Below are positions 7,716 through 15,943 of a stretch of 50,248 nucleotides of DNA, in pieces. The stretch's first letter is position 1, and each line of letters starts with the position of its first letter. The stretch is from contig CALWJA010000039.1 in the NCBI GenBank assembly GCA_944380875.1, positions 1 to 50,248 of the forward strand, in the 5' to 3' direction. The position numbers and the translations under genes were made by a program. Source of the DNA: an uncultured Clostridia bacterium (GTDB lineage: Bacteria > Bacillota > Clostridia > Oscillospirales > Acutalibacteraceae). The notes beneath the pieces are model-generated. The model was not told where the DNA came from, ran no database searches, and saw nothing but the letters and a program-made list of their open reading frames with translations.

Positions 7716-8828
7716 TTATTTACGGTTAAATATAGAAATAATATCTACAAAATCCCCGTCATCCAAAGAGTTGTCCACAACAGGAGCGGTAGCCGGTGCA
7801 GAAGGCCCCGCTGCCGGTTTCGTCTCCACAGGAGCAGATGCCGCCACAGAAGGAACTTCTTCCCCATTGAGATTTGTGAAGCCTGTAGCAATAACTGTCA
7901 CGCTGAGTTCATCTTCCATTGTCTCATCAAACGCCGCGCCCCAGATAATGTTGGCGTCCTCATGGGCCTGCTTCGTAATCATGGAAGACGCTGTCTCGAT
8001 CTCTTCCAAACCAATATCAGGAGAAGATGTAATATTGATAATAACACCCTTTGCGCCGTTGATAGCCGTCTCCAGCAGGGGGCTGGAAATAGCAAGCTGT
8101 GCAGCCGTCTCCGCTTTATCCTTGCCGGAGGCACGCCCTACGCCCATATGCGCATAGCCTGCGTCCTTCATAATGGCTGTTACGTCCGCAAAGTCCAGGT
8201 TAACAAGCCCAGGCAGTTTAATCAGATCGGAGATACTCTGCACACCTTGACGGAGCACGTCATCCGCAACGGAGAACGCATTCAATAAGGTAATTTTCTG
8301 CTCGCTTACATATTTGAGTCTCTCATTGGGGATAACCACCAGGGAATCCACATGCTCACGGAGGGCCTTAATCCCTTTCTCTGCCTGCTCCATGCGGCGT
8401 TTACCCTCAAAATTAAACGGCTTTGTAACAATACCTACTGTAAGAATGCCCATATCTCGGGCAATCTCCGCAACGATCGGCGCAGCGCCCGTTCCGGTGC
8501 CGCCGCCCATACCGGCTGTTATAAATACCATATCGCTTCCCCGGATCGCGCCTGCAATAGCGTCGCGGCTTTCCTCTGCAGACTTCTCTCCCACTTCCGG
8601 TTTAGAACCGGCGCCTTTTCCGTGGGTAACTTTTTCTCCAATTTGGATTTTCTGCGTAGCCTTAGAACGGTTAAGAGCCTGCCGATCCGTATTAACGGAA
8701 ATAAATTCCATTCCTTTGGCGCCCATGGTTACCATGCGGTCTACGGCGTTTCCGCCGCCGCCGCCAACACCAATTACTTTTATTTGAACACTGTTATTAT
8801 CAAAATCATTATCAATTTCAAAAGGCAT
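7716..8828 (-). CDS. ftsZ: Cell division protein FtsZ
   Basis: FtsZ is the tubulin-like GTPase that polymerises at mid-cell as the division ring. The 370 residues include [11 protein letters not shown] and the GTP-binding tubulin signature GGGTGTG (about residue 108), the T7 catalytic loop [15 protein letters not shown] (about 209) and a Pro/Ala-rich linker. The C-terminal peptide reads [12 protein letters not shown], quite divergent from the usual DDLDIPxFLRRR-type tail that binds FtsA and SepF. AAGGGGG precedes the ATG. It is the last gene of the cluster and also has its own promoter (8918-8946). ftsA is not next to it. Confidence 0.98.
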   Translation of the reverse strand: MPFEIDNDFDNNSVQIKVIGVGGGGGNAVDRMVTMGAKGMEFISVNTDRQALNRSKATQKIQIGEKVTHGKGAGSKPEVGEKSAEESRDAIAGAIRGSDMVFITAGMGGGTGTGAAPIVAEIARDMGILTVGIVTKPFNFEGKRRMEQAEKGIKALREHVDSLVVIPNERLKYVSEQKITLLNAFSVADDVLRQGVQSISDLIKLPGLVNLDFADVTAIMKDAGYAHMGVGRASGKDKAETAAQLAISSPLLETAINGAKGVIINITSSPDIGLEEIETASSMITKQAHEDANIIWGAAFDETMEDELSVTVIATGFTNLNGEEVPSVAASAPVETKPAAGPSAPATAPVVDNSLDDGDFVDIISIFNRK

Positions 8829-8917
8829 TATCGTGCGTCCCCCTTATTTTTACTTCCTATATGCACGGCTTGTCCCATAAAATGAAACAACACACAGAAC
8901 TCTATTCATATAGTACT

Positions 8918-8946
8918 AATTTAACACGTTTAAAAGTTAATTTCAA
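8918..8946 (-). promoter_or_regulatory. Candidate internal promoter of ftsZ
   Basis: On the minus strand, TTGAAA (8941-8946) and TAAATT (8918-8923) are separated by 17 bp in the 165-bp gap between ftsQ and ftsZ. This would allow ftsZ to be expressed independently of the cluster. Confidence 0.55.
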
Positions 8947-8993
8947 CCAATATTTTCTCGAATTCTGCCTAATTGCAATAATTTAAAAAAAAT

Positions 8994-10031
8994 TCATCCC
9001 TCGTCTCCCAAATTATCTCCGTTTTCTGCAGAATTGGCTGAAACGGAAGACTCTGTTTGCGTATTCTGCTGGGCACTCTCTTCACCGGATGAAACAGAAC
9101 TAGAAGAACCGGAGGTATCCGAAGAGGCCGACCCAGATGAAGGAGAAGAGGAAGAACCAGAAGAGCTTTCAGATGAAGAAGACAGGCTTTCCTCTTGAAA
9201 ATACGCCTTATTTGTCTCAGAAGCCTGGGAGAGATCCAATGTTCCCGTATCCGAATCCGTCAATTTTCCCGCTTGCAGCAAGCCCTCGTTGAAGAAACGG
9301 AGTTTGTATACCAGATCTGTAGAAACACCCAACTCCAACCGGATTTTATTGTTATAGACCAAAGAAAGGTTATACATATCCGTCACATCGTATTCGGTGA
9401 TTTTCTCAAGACCGCTTTCTCTAATCGCCTGCATAAGGGAATCCACTGTCTCTTTTTGCTCTTGATCTGCATATTCAAGAGGCTTTCCAGGGACAGCATT
9501 CTTAACCTTCATCCCTTTGAATATAGGGCAGTCTTCCGGCATATTCCCTGTTGCCTCTAAAACTTTTCCATTGGCATCCAGGAGAATATTCTGTCCTTCA
9601 AATTCGACCACACCGGCTACTTGTGCTTCTGAAACGGTAATAACAATTTCCGCCGGAAGCTTCCGGCTTATATTTGCCTCCCCTATATACGGAAGCTGTT
9701 CCTCCACCCGGTCAGAAGCCTTCTCCACATCCTGTCGGAAGAGATTTTCTCCTTTAACAAGACCGCTGGCCTTAATAATTTCTTCAGCGCTATACCGGGA
9801 AGAACCGGAAACCGTAATGGTTTCCAATTTAAACAAGACTGTAAAACACAAAAGGACGGCCACACCTATGACCAGCAAAAACAGAGCCGTATAGAAAAAA
9901 ATATTCCGGCGTTTTCTGCGTCTTCTGCGCTGCTCTGCCCGTTCCTTTTGGCGGGAAGCAGAAGCCATCCGCCTCCCTCCCGCTGGGTGGGGAGGCGGCT
10001 CCCTTCTCTGGGTTGGAACCTGTTGGCGCAT
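8994..10031 (-). CDS. ftsQ: Cell division protein FtsQ/DivIB
   Basis: FtsQ/DivIB is a bitopic divisome protein that works with FtsL and FtsB/DivIC. From the ATG at 10031 (AAGG site about 10 bp upstream) it has 345 residues: a basic N-terminus (RRRRRKRR), one membrane segment (about 44-66), a POTRA domain starting FKLETITVSGSSRYSAEEI, and a beta domain. The final 65-70 residues are an unusual Ser-rich, Glu-containing tail outside the membrane. A longer form starting with TTG at 10103 is possible but has no better ribosome site. It lies between murA and ftsZ as in other Clostridia. Confidence 0.9.
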   Translation of the reverse strand: MRQQVPTQRREPPPHPAGGRRMASASRQKERAEQRRRRRKRRNIFFYTALFLLVIGVAVLLCFTVLFKLETITVSGSSRYSAEEIIKASGLVKGENLFRQDVEKASDRVEEQLPYIGEANISRKLPAEIVITVSEAQVAGVVEFEGQNILLDANGKVLEATGNMPEDCPIFKGMKVKNAVPGKPLEYADQEQKETVDSLMQAIRESGLEKITEYDVTDMYNLSLVYNNKIRLELGVSTDLVYKLRFFNEGLLQAGKLTDSDTGTLDLSQASETNKAYFQEESLSSSSESSSGSSSSPSSGSASSDTSGSSSSVSSGEESAQQNTQTESSVSANSAENGDNLGDEG

Positions 10032-10099
10032 ATTGGCACATCCTTTCTTCTTAAATATACGTCTCACATTTTCATTACTTGGCTCTCTATACGGATCAT

Positions 10100-11359
10100 T
10101 CAAGTAAATACTCTACGGATATCCGCTCCAAGCTGAACCAGATTATTTTCTATGCTTTCATATCCGCGGTCAATATGCCGCAATCCGGAAATGGAGGTGG
10201 CACCGTGAGCCGCAAGGCCAGCCACCACCAAAGCGGCCCCTCCCCGCAGATCCGGAGCTTCCACAGGGGCCCCCGTTAAGCGAGAAACGCCTTCAATAAC
10301 GGCCACTCGCCCCTCCACTTTTATGTTAGCCCCCAGACGTAAAAGCTCACCCACGTGCTTATAGCGGCTTTCAAAAATATTTTCTACAAACATGCTGGTA
10401 CCGGAAGCCCTTGTCAGCATTGCCATAACAGGAGGCTGCGCATCTGTTGGGAATCCGGGATACGGCATGGTGCGTATACTTCTGACCCGGGAAAGTTTTC
10501 TGGGCGCCTTCAGCCAGATCATATCTCCCTCGGTTTCCAGTATACAGCCGCATTCCTCAAATACGGGAATCATAGGCGTTAAATGGGCAGGCTCCACTCC
10601 ATGAAGCAGAATATTTCCTCCGGTAATGGCAGCCGCACACAAATAGGTAGCCGCTACAATTCTATCCGGAATCACCTTATGCTCACAGCCTGAGAGCCTT
10701 TCAACCCCCTGGATTACGATTGTACTTTCTCCTGCGCCCCGTATCTTTGCGCCGCAGCTGTTCAGAAAATCGGCAAGATCACAGATTTCCGGTTCTCTAG
10801 CCGCGTTGGTAATGACGGTAATTCCTTCCGCGGTTGCGGCTGCCAAAAGAATATTTTCCGTAGCGCCTACGCTGGGAAACGTTAAGCGAATGGGCGTTCC
10901 CTGCATTCTTCCTGAAACGGTGCAGCTGAGACATCCGTAATCCTCGCAAATCTCTGCTCCCAGTTTCCGCAAAGCGCTTAAATGCAGATCAATGGGCCGA
11001 GGCCCCAGCTCGCATCCACCTGGAAAAGAGAGGACCGCTTTTCCCATTTTGGCAAGGATTGCGCCCAAAAACACAATGGAGGAACGCATTTCCCGCATGA
11101 GAGTATCCGGTATCTCAAATCCATCCGCAGGCAAGGGATCGATCCAAACGGAAGCACCCTCCCGCTTTACTTTACAGCCTAATCCACGCAGGATTCGAAT
11201 TGAAACATCCACATCGGAGAGACGGGGGCAATTATGTAACACGCTGGGTCCATCGCAAAGCAGCGCCGCCGCCATCAAAGGAAGCGTACTGTTTTTAGCC
11301 CCGTGGATCGTCAGCTCACCGGAAAGGCGCACAGGGCCTCGAATCTGTAAAGTTGCCAT
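10100..11359 (-). CDS. murA: UDP-N-acetylglucosamine 1-carboxyvinyltransferase (MurA)
   Basis: MurA performs the first committed step of peptidoglycan synthesis, transferring enolpyruvate from PEP to UDP-GlcNAc in the cytosol. The 419-residue length is standard. The catalytic Lys-Asn is seen in GAKNSTLPLMAAALL. The fosfomycin-target cysteine is present in the loop PGGCELGPRPIDLH, so fosfomycin sensitivity at the target is expected. The C-terminal half has GFPTDAQPPVMAML and the closing RGGAALV. AGGGGAA lies before the ATG. It lies between murG and ftsQ in the cluster. Confidence 0.97.
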   Translation of the reverse strand: MATLQIRGPVRLSGELTIHGAKNSTLPLMAAALLCDGPSVLHNCPRLSDVDVSIRILRGLGCKVKREGASVWIDPLPADGFEIPDTLMREMRSSIVFLGAILAKMGKAVLSFPGGCELGPRPIDLHLSALRKLGAEICEDYGCLSCTVSGRMQGTPIRLTFPSVGATENILLAAATAEGITVITNAAREPEICDLADFLNSCGAKIRGAGESTIVIQGVERLSGCEHKVIPDRIVAATYLCAAAITGGNILLHGVEPAHLTPMIPVFEECGCILETEGDMIWLKAPRKLSRVRSIRTMPYPGFPTDAQPPVMAMLTRASGTSMFVENIFESRYKHVGELLRLGANIKVEGRVAVIEGVSRLTGAPVEAPDLRGGAALVVAGLAAHGATSISGLRHIDRGYESIENNLVQLGADIRRVFT

Positions 11360-11444
11360 ATGCTTTCATTCCCCTTTTGCTTTAGCATGAAGTATTCCAT
11401 ACTATGCATAAAGAGGAAAAGCGGTGCGGCTCCATTGCCGCTTG

Positions 11445-12599
11445 TCAACGGCCTTTTTTGTTTTCTTTCAAAACCTCCAGAAGAATATTGTAAATACGTT
11501 CATTAGCATCTGTAATAGCCATCTTACGGGCATTTTCTGCTAAAGTACCGATAGTGTCCTTTTCCGCAAATAATTTGTTCACCATCTGGCAGAGAGCCTC
11601 ACCCGTAAGATCCTTTTCCTCCAAAATGGCGGCAGCCTGACGCTTAACCAGTGCCATTGCATTATGATACTGGTGATTTTCCGCCACATTGGGAGAAGGA
11701 ATTAAAATCGCCGCTTTGCCCTGAGCCTGGAGTTCGGAAAGCGTAATAGCTCCTGCCCGGCAGATCACCAAATCTGCTGCGGCAAGGCACTCCGGCATAT
11801 CGGTAATGTATTCCCGAATATCCATTTCCGGATGCTGGGATAGATCCAGCCCCTTTTCCCTGAGAAGATCCGGGAACCATTTTCCCCACTGCCCATAACC
11901 ATGGATATGATGGAAAGAATAGGGGCACTTCTCCGAAGCGCTCCAGGCGAGAAGATCCGCCACGGCTTCATTGATGCGCCTGGCCCCCAGGCTTCCGCCG
12001 AAACTGAGGATCAGCGGCGTATCTTCCTGAATACCCAAAGCTTTCCGCGCCTGTTCCCTATCCGCTCTTAAAACGGCCGGCCGAATGGGATTTCCGGTTA
12101 CAACACAGCGGGCGGAAGGAGAAAGATGGGATTGGGCATCCGCAACTGCCAGCATGGTACGCCGTGCTTTTTTGCTCAGCGCCTTATTGGTAACGCCCGG
12201 ATAGGCGTTCTGCTCATGGATAACCGCCGGTATTCCCAGCTTCATAGCCTCCCTGATAACGGGCCCGGCCACATATCCGCCTGTCCCTACACATATATCC
12301 GGTTTGAATTCCTGAATAATTTTTTTAGCCTCTGCAGTGGAGGTAAAAATATTTTTGACAGTTTTTACATTCTTCTTGAAATTAGCCCAGGAAAGTTTCC
12401 TCTGAAAGCCCGATATGGTTACACTTTTAAACGCATATCCTGCGGCGGGAACCAGTTTTTCCTCCATTCCGCCTTTTGCACCCACATACAAAATCTCTGC
12501 ATCGGGCTCTTGTTCCCGAACCGTTCCCGCAATGGCCAGAGCAGGATTGATATGTCCCGCTGTACCGCCGCCTGCAAACAAGATCCTCATCTTTTCCAT
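11445..12599 (-). CDS. murG: UDP-GlcNAc:lipid I N-acetylglucosaminyltransferase (MurG)
   Basis: MurG is a GT28 glycosyltransferase on the inner membrane face that converts lipid I to lipid II. From the ATG at 12599 (AAAGG upstream) it has 384 residues. Motifs are FAGGGTAGHINPALAIA at the N-terminus, HEQNAYPGVTNK, SFGGSLGARRINEAV at the start of the C-terminal Rossmann fold, and ICRAGAITLSELQA for the UDP-GlcNAc site. An N-terminal extension to 12662 has no ribosome site. Its place, after ftsW and before murA, matches Clostridia. Confidence 0.96.
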   Translation of the reverse strand: MEKMRILFAGGGTAGHINPALAIAGTVREQEPDAEILYVGAKGGMEEKLVPAAGYAFKSVTISGFQRKLSWANFKKNVKTVKNIFTSTAEAKKIIQEFKPDICVGTGGYVAGPVIREAMKLGIPAVIHEQNAYPGVTNKALSKKARRTMLAVADAQSHLSPSARCVVTGNPIRPAVLRADREQARKALGIQEDTPLILSFGGSLGARRINEAVADLLAWSASEKCPYSFHHIHGYGQWGKWFPDLLREKGLDLSQHPEMDIREYITDMPECLAAADLVICRAGAITLSELQAQGKAAILIPSPNVAENHQYHNAMALVKRQAAAILEEKDLTGEALCQMVNKLFAEKDTIGTLAENARKMAITDANERIYNILLEVLKENKKGR

Positions 12600-12684
12600 A
12601 CACCTTTCTTTTTTCTCCAGATATAGGGAGAAAGTTATTTCGGTTCCTGTATCCCATCCCATTTGAATGGATTGAAACCAAATT

Positions 12685-14061
12685 CTAAGATTTCTCTATT
12701 GATGAATTTCGGCTAATGGATAGCACAATTCCCATCTCCGCCATCAGGATCACCAGGGATGTTCCCCCATAACTGAAGAACGGAAGACTGATACCTGTAT
12801 TGGGAATCGTGTTGGTTACTACCGCAATATTCAAGACCACCTGCAGTCCTATCTGCAAACTGAGCCCTACGCCCAGAAGCATTCCAAACTTATCCTTCGC
12901 TTTCATGGAAACGGTCACACCACGCCACACCAGCATGGCAAACAGGATAATGATAATCAGCGCGCCGATAAACCCCAATTCTTCGCATACAATCGCAAAG
13001 ATAAAGTCGTTCTGGGGCTCCGGAAGATAGAGATACTTCTGCCTGGACTGCCCCAGACCCAGCCCCAGCAAGCCGCCGGAACCAATGGACATCAGCGACT
13101 GACGGGTCTGCCAGGTATCCACGCCGGTAGGAGGATTGAAGGGATCCAGCCATCCGTATACGCGATTCATGGCATATTTAAAAACATCCGTGCAGAAAAG
13201 GAGATACAAAACAGCAGCTCCCAGTCCTCCCAGCGCTACTCCAAACCATCTGAGGCGCACACCGCCTACAAACAGCATTATGGCGCCCAGCGCCAATATA
13301 ATTACTGTTGCGGAAATATGCTTTTCCGCAACAACCAAACCGGCAATAGAACCCAGTATGAGGACATAGGGAAGAATACCATACCGGAAGGTCTGCATTT
13401 TATTGAAATTCAGGGAAATCAGATGGGCAAAAATCAGTATCAAAGTAAATTTGGCAATTTCCGAGGGCTGAAAATTGATAGGCCCTATATAAAACCATCG
13501 ATACGTTTCATTGATATTGGGAACAAGAGCCGTTCCTTTCGCCACAAGCATCAACACCAGAATACCATACGTGACTAGGAGAATGGGAATGGCAAGCTTA
13601 TGAAAATGGTGATAATCAAAATACGACATCAGCACCATAACGACTACACCCAAAACAGCAAACAGAGCCTGGCGGGAAATAAACCAATAGCTATCGCCAT
13701 TCTGGTTATAATACGCATAGGCGTAGCTGGCTGAAAAAAGCATAACCAAGCCTATGGTGAGCAGCACAAGGACCAGAAAAAACAGTGGCAGATCCATGCC
13801 CGAACGAACGGAAAAAAGCTGCAGTTTCTTCCGGATACGCCGGACAGCACTCGTCCTTTTGCCCGGTGCCCTCTGCGCGGATTGAACGGTTTGGGCAGCG
13901 CGGGGAGATCCGCTCCTTTTGCCGGAAGCAGGAACGGATGCAGGTCTGCCGGAAGAGGATCGCCCGGAACGCGCCCCTCCAGCCGCTGCCGGGCGGCTTA
14001 CACCCGTATTTGCCCTAACAGCCGGACGCCGGGGCGGCGATTGCGACGGAAGCCTTGTCAT
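12685..14061 (-). CDS. ftsW: Septal peptidoglycan polymerase FtsW (SEDS family)
   Basis: FtsW is the SEDS-family glycosyltransferase that polymerises lipid II at the septum with its cognate class B PBP. The 458 residues contain about ten membrane helices. The hallmark regions are FQPSEIAKF, VAEKHISATVI (a Lys stands where PDLGT is usual), QSLMSIGSGG, PEPQNDFIFAIVCEELGF and the final NTGISLPFFSYGGTS. The first 85 or so residues are an unusual Arg/Ser/Pro/Ala-rich cytosolic extension. The start has AAAGGATG about 10 bp upstream. murD, usually between mraY and ftsW, is absent. Confidence 0.95.
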   Translation of the reverse strand: MTRLPSQSPPRRPAVRANTGVSRPAAAGGARSGRSSSGRPASVPASGKRSGSPRAAQTVQSAQRAPGKRTSAVRRIRKKLQLFSVRSGMDLPLFFLVLVLLTIGLVMLFSASYAYAYYNQNGDSYWFISRQALFAVLGVVVMVLMSYFDYHHFHKLAIPILLVTYGILVLMLVAKGTALVPNINETYRWFYIGPINFQPSEIAKFTLILIFAHLISLNFNKMQTFRYGILPYVLILGSIAGLVVAEKHISATVIILALGAIMLFVGGVRLRWFGVALGGLGAAVLYLLFCTDVFKYAMNRVYGWLDPFNPPTGVDTWQTRQSLMSIGSGGLLGLGLGQSRQKYLYLPEPQNDFIFAIVCEELGFIGALIIIILFAMLVWRGVTVSMKAKDKFGMLLGVGLSLQIGLQVVLNIAVVTNTIPNTGISLPFFSYGGTSLVILMAEMGIVLSISRNSSIEKS

Positions 14062-14235
14062 TTAAAAACCGCATCCTTTCCTAAAAACTGAAACACCATA
14101 CTAAAAAACGGCAGGGAAAAGCTCCTCTGGCTATATACGGAACCAGGATATTTCCCTTATATCCATACTCTGCTGAATAAGGTTTCCTCATAGGGAATCC
14201 GGAAATACCCTTTCCCGGAAACCTTTACTAATATT

Positions 14236-15255
14236 TTAAAAACCAAAGATTACAAGCAAAAACGACAATGCTCCAAAGAGTATTGTAACAAGGCTGAACA
14301 CACCGCAGACTTTCACTTCGCTCCAGCCGCACATTTCAAAATGGTGATGGATAGGCGCCATTTTGAAAATACGTTTTCCATGGGTAAGTTTAAAATAGGT
14401 TACCTGCAGCACTACAGACAGAATTTCAACGATATAAATTATTCCTACCACAAGAATAAGAATCGGCATATCGATACCAAAAGCCAACGCGCAAACCATT
14501 CCGCCCAGGAAAAGGGAGCCTGTATCTCCCATAAAGACTTTTGCGGGGTTGAAATTCCAAACCAGGAAGCCCACGCAGCCTCCCGCCGCGGCAGCGGCCA
14601 GAAGGCTGATATTGTAGATCTTCCACCAGCCGGAAATGAGCATAAAGGCAACGCATACCCAAAAGGTAACCGATGCGTTGAGACCATCCAGACCGTCTGT
14701 AAAATTAACAGCGTTCACGATTCCCACAATTCCCAAGAACGAAATAATCCAGAAGAAGATCCCCAGATCCACAGAACCCAAAAACGGAATTTTCGTAACA
14801 CCGCGGACCCCCGAAAGATACAGGGCTGCCAGATACGCGGCTGCTACAAGAAACTGCAGAACCAATTTCTGCTTTTCATTGAGCCCCAAATTCCTTTTTT
14901 TTACGACTTTGATATAGTCATCCAGGAAACCAATGGCGCCGAATCCCAGAGCCATCAAAAGGCCGCCCACCGCTTTGGTCAATGTCTGGTTGCGGAGAAG
15001 CAGTTCGTTGGAATTCTCAGGAGCCGATATGTACATCATAGGGATGCACACGGCGCAAGCCAAAAAAATGCCGATAATAAACATGAACCCGCCCATGGTT
15101 GGAGTTCCGTTTTTTTTCTGATGCCATTTGGGCCCTACTTCCCGGATAGTCTGCCCGAAATTAATCTTATGCAAAAACGGTACCATCCACTTGCCCAAAA
15201 GAGCCGTAACCACAAAAGAAAGTATAGCTGCCAGTAAAATCCAGATTCCACTCAT
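14236..15255 (-). CDS. mraY: Phospho-N-acetylmuramoyl-pentapeptide-transferase (MraY)
   Basis: MraY transfers phospho-MurNAc-pentapeptide to undecaprenyl phosphate, making lipid I in the membrane. The 339 residues hold about ten membrane segments and the family motifs GPKWHQKKNGTPTMGG, GFLDDYIKV (catalytic Asp pair), NFTDGLDGLN, the GDTGSLFLGG loop and the signature APIHHHFEMCGW. The ATG at 15255 follows GAGGGTGG; an in-frame GTG at 15270 is less likely. The 174-bp gap to ftsW holds an imperfect hairpin (AAGGTTTCC 14179-14187 with GGAAACCTT 14217-14225) without a T run. Confidence 0.97.
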   Translation of the reverse strand: MSGIWILLAAILSFVVTALLGKWMVPFLHKINFGQTIREVGPKWHQKKNGTPTMGGFMFIIGIFLACAVCIPMMYISAPENSNELLLRNQTLTKAVGGLLMALGFGAIGFLDDYIKVVKKRNLGLNEKQKLVLQFLVAAAYLAALYLSGVRGVTKIPFLGSVDLGIFFWIISFLGIVGIVNAVNFTDGLDGLNASVTFWVCVAFMLISGWWKIYNISLLAAAAAGGCVGFLVWNFNPAKVFMGDTGSLFLGGMVCALAFGIDMPILILVVGIIYIVEILSVVLQVTYFKLTHGKRIFKMAPIHHHFEMCGWSEVKVCGVFSLVTILFGALSFLLVIFGF

Positions 15256-15313
15256 TGTATCCACCCTCACAAACTGCGTTTACCGCTGTTTTTTAATGCC
15301 ATTTTTTTATTTT

Positions 15314-15862
15314 CTATACCGCATATACGGTTTTTGCCCAAGTTTTCCTGTTGATTAGTTCCAGCATCTCTGCAAAAGGGAATCCTAAAGAAAGAAGTCC
15401 GCAAGCCGCTCCCAATAAAGGGGTTACTTCTGTTTCCGATACGCCGCAGGCGTATATTCTTCCAATAAGCCCCATACCCAGGATTTCAAAACGTATGCCT
15501 TCTTCTTGTTTTTCTTTTCCTGGTAAAAATACAAGACTCTGAGCTGTAAGATCCGCCCGGGTATCCTCTACTGCATACGTCTTAAAAGAAAAATTAGGCA
15601 AGGTTTCTTTCTTTTCCAAATAATCCCTTAATGGAAGTATCATTTCCATTTTCACAGGCTGCATCCCATTTTCAAAGGTATCCGCAGAAAAAACGCTTTG
15701 CTCTTTTTTAAGGAACGAAAAGATCGACTCTTCCTTCACTGTCTCCTCTTTCCATTCTCTCCCGCTTCGCTGCAAGATATCCCGCAAAAACAAAATTTCT
15801 TTCTTTCTTTTGGAAGATATCCCTATTCCTCGGTTTCTTAGGAAAAAAACAGAAATTTCCAT
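15314..15862 (-). CDS. Unrecognised 182-aa protein in the murE/murF position; possible Mur-ligase relic
   Basis: I do not recognise this protein as a family. The start is supported by GGAGGA before the ATG at 15862, and the gene lies in line with its neighbours (81 bp after the PBP gene, 58 bp before mraY). There is no signal peptide, membrane helix or P-loop. The second half (about residues 105-175) reads TYAVEDTRADL, then GIRFEILGMG, then TPLLGAACGLLSLGFPFAEM. This follows the pattern of the Mur ligase central domain, where a TYG-D stretch and a G-HN--NALAA-A motif with small residues occur. The N-terminal ATP-binding part is missing. It could be a shrunken, non-catalytic Mur-ligase remnant or an unrelated lineage-specific protein. 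Confidence 0.6.
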   Translation of the reverse strand: MEISVFFLRNRGIGISSKRKKEILFLRDILQRSGREWKEETVKEESIFSFLKKEQSVFSADTFENGMQPVKMEMILPLRDYLEKKETLPNFSFKTYAVEDTRADLTAQSLVFLPGKEKQEEGIRFEILGMGLIGRIYACGVSETEVTPLLGAACGLLSLGFPFAEMLELINRKTWAKTVYAV

Positions 15863-15943
15863 ATACCGTCTCCTCCGTTGGTGCTTGGGGAGTACACGGC
15901 GAGGGAAAAGTCCCCTGCCCGGCCCACTGTAAAAGCTTCCAAG

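Noticed and set aside
14179-14225. Hairpin between mraY and ftsW as a terminator
   Set aside because: The stem is 9 bp with an irregular interior and no T run follows on the coding strand.
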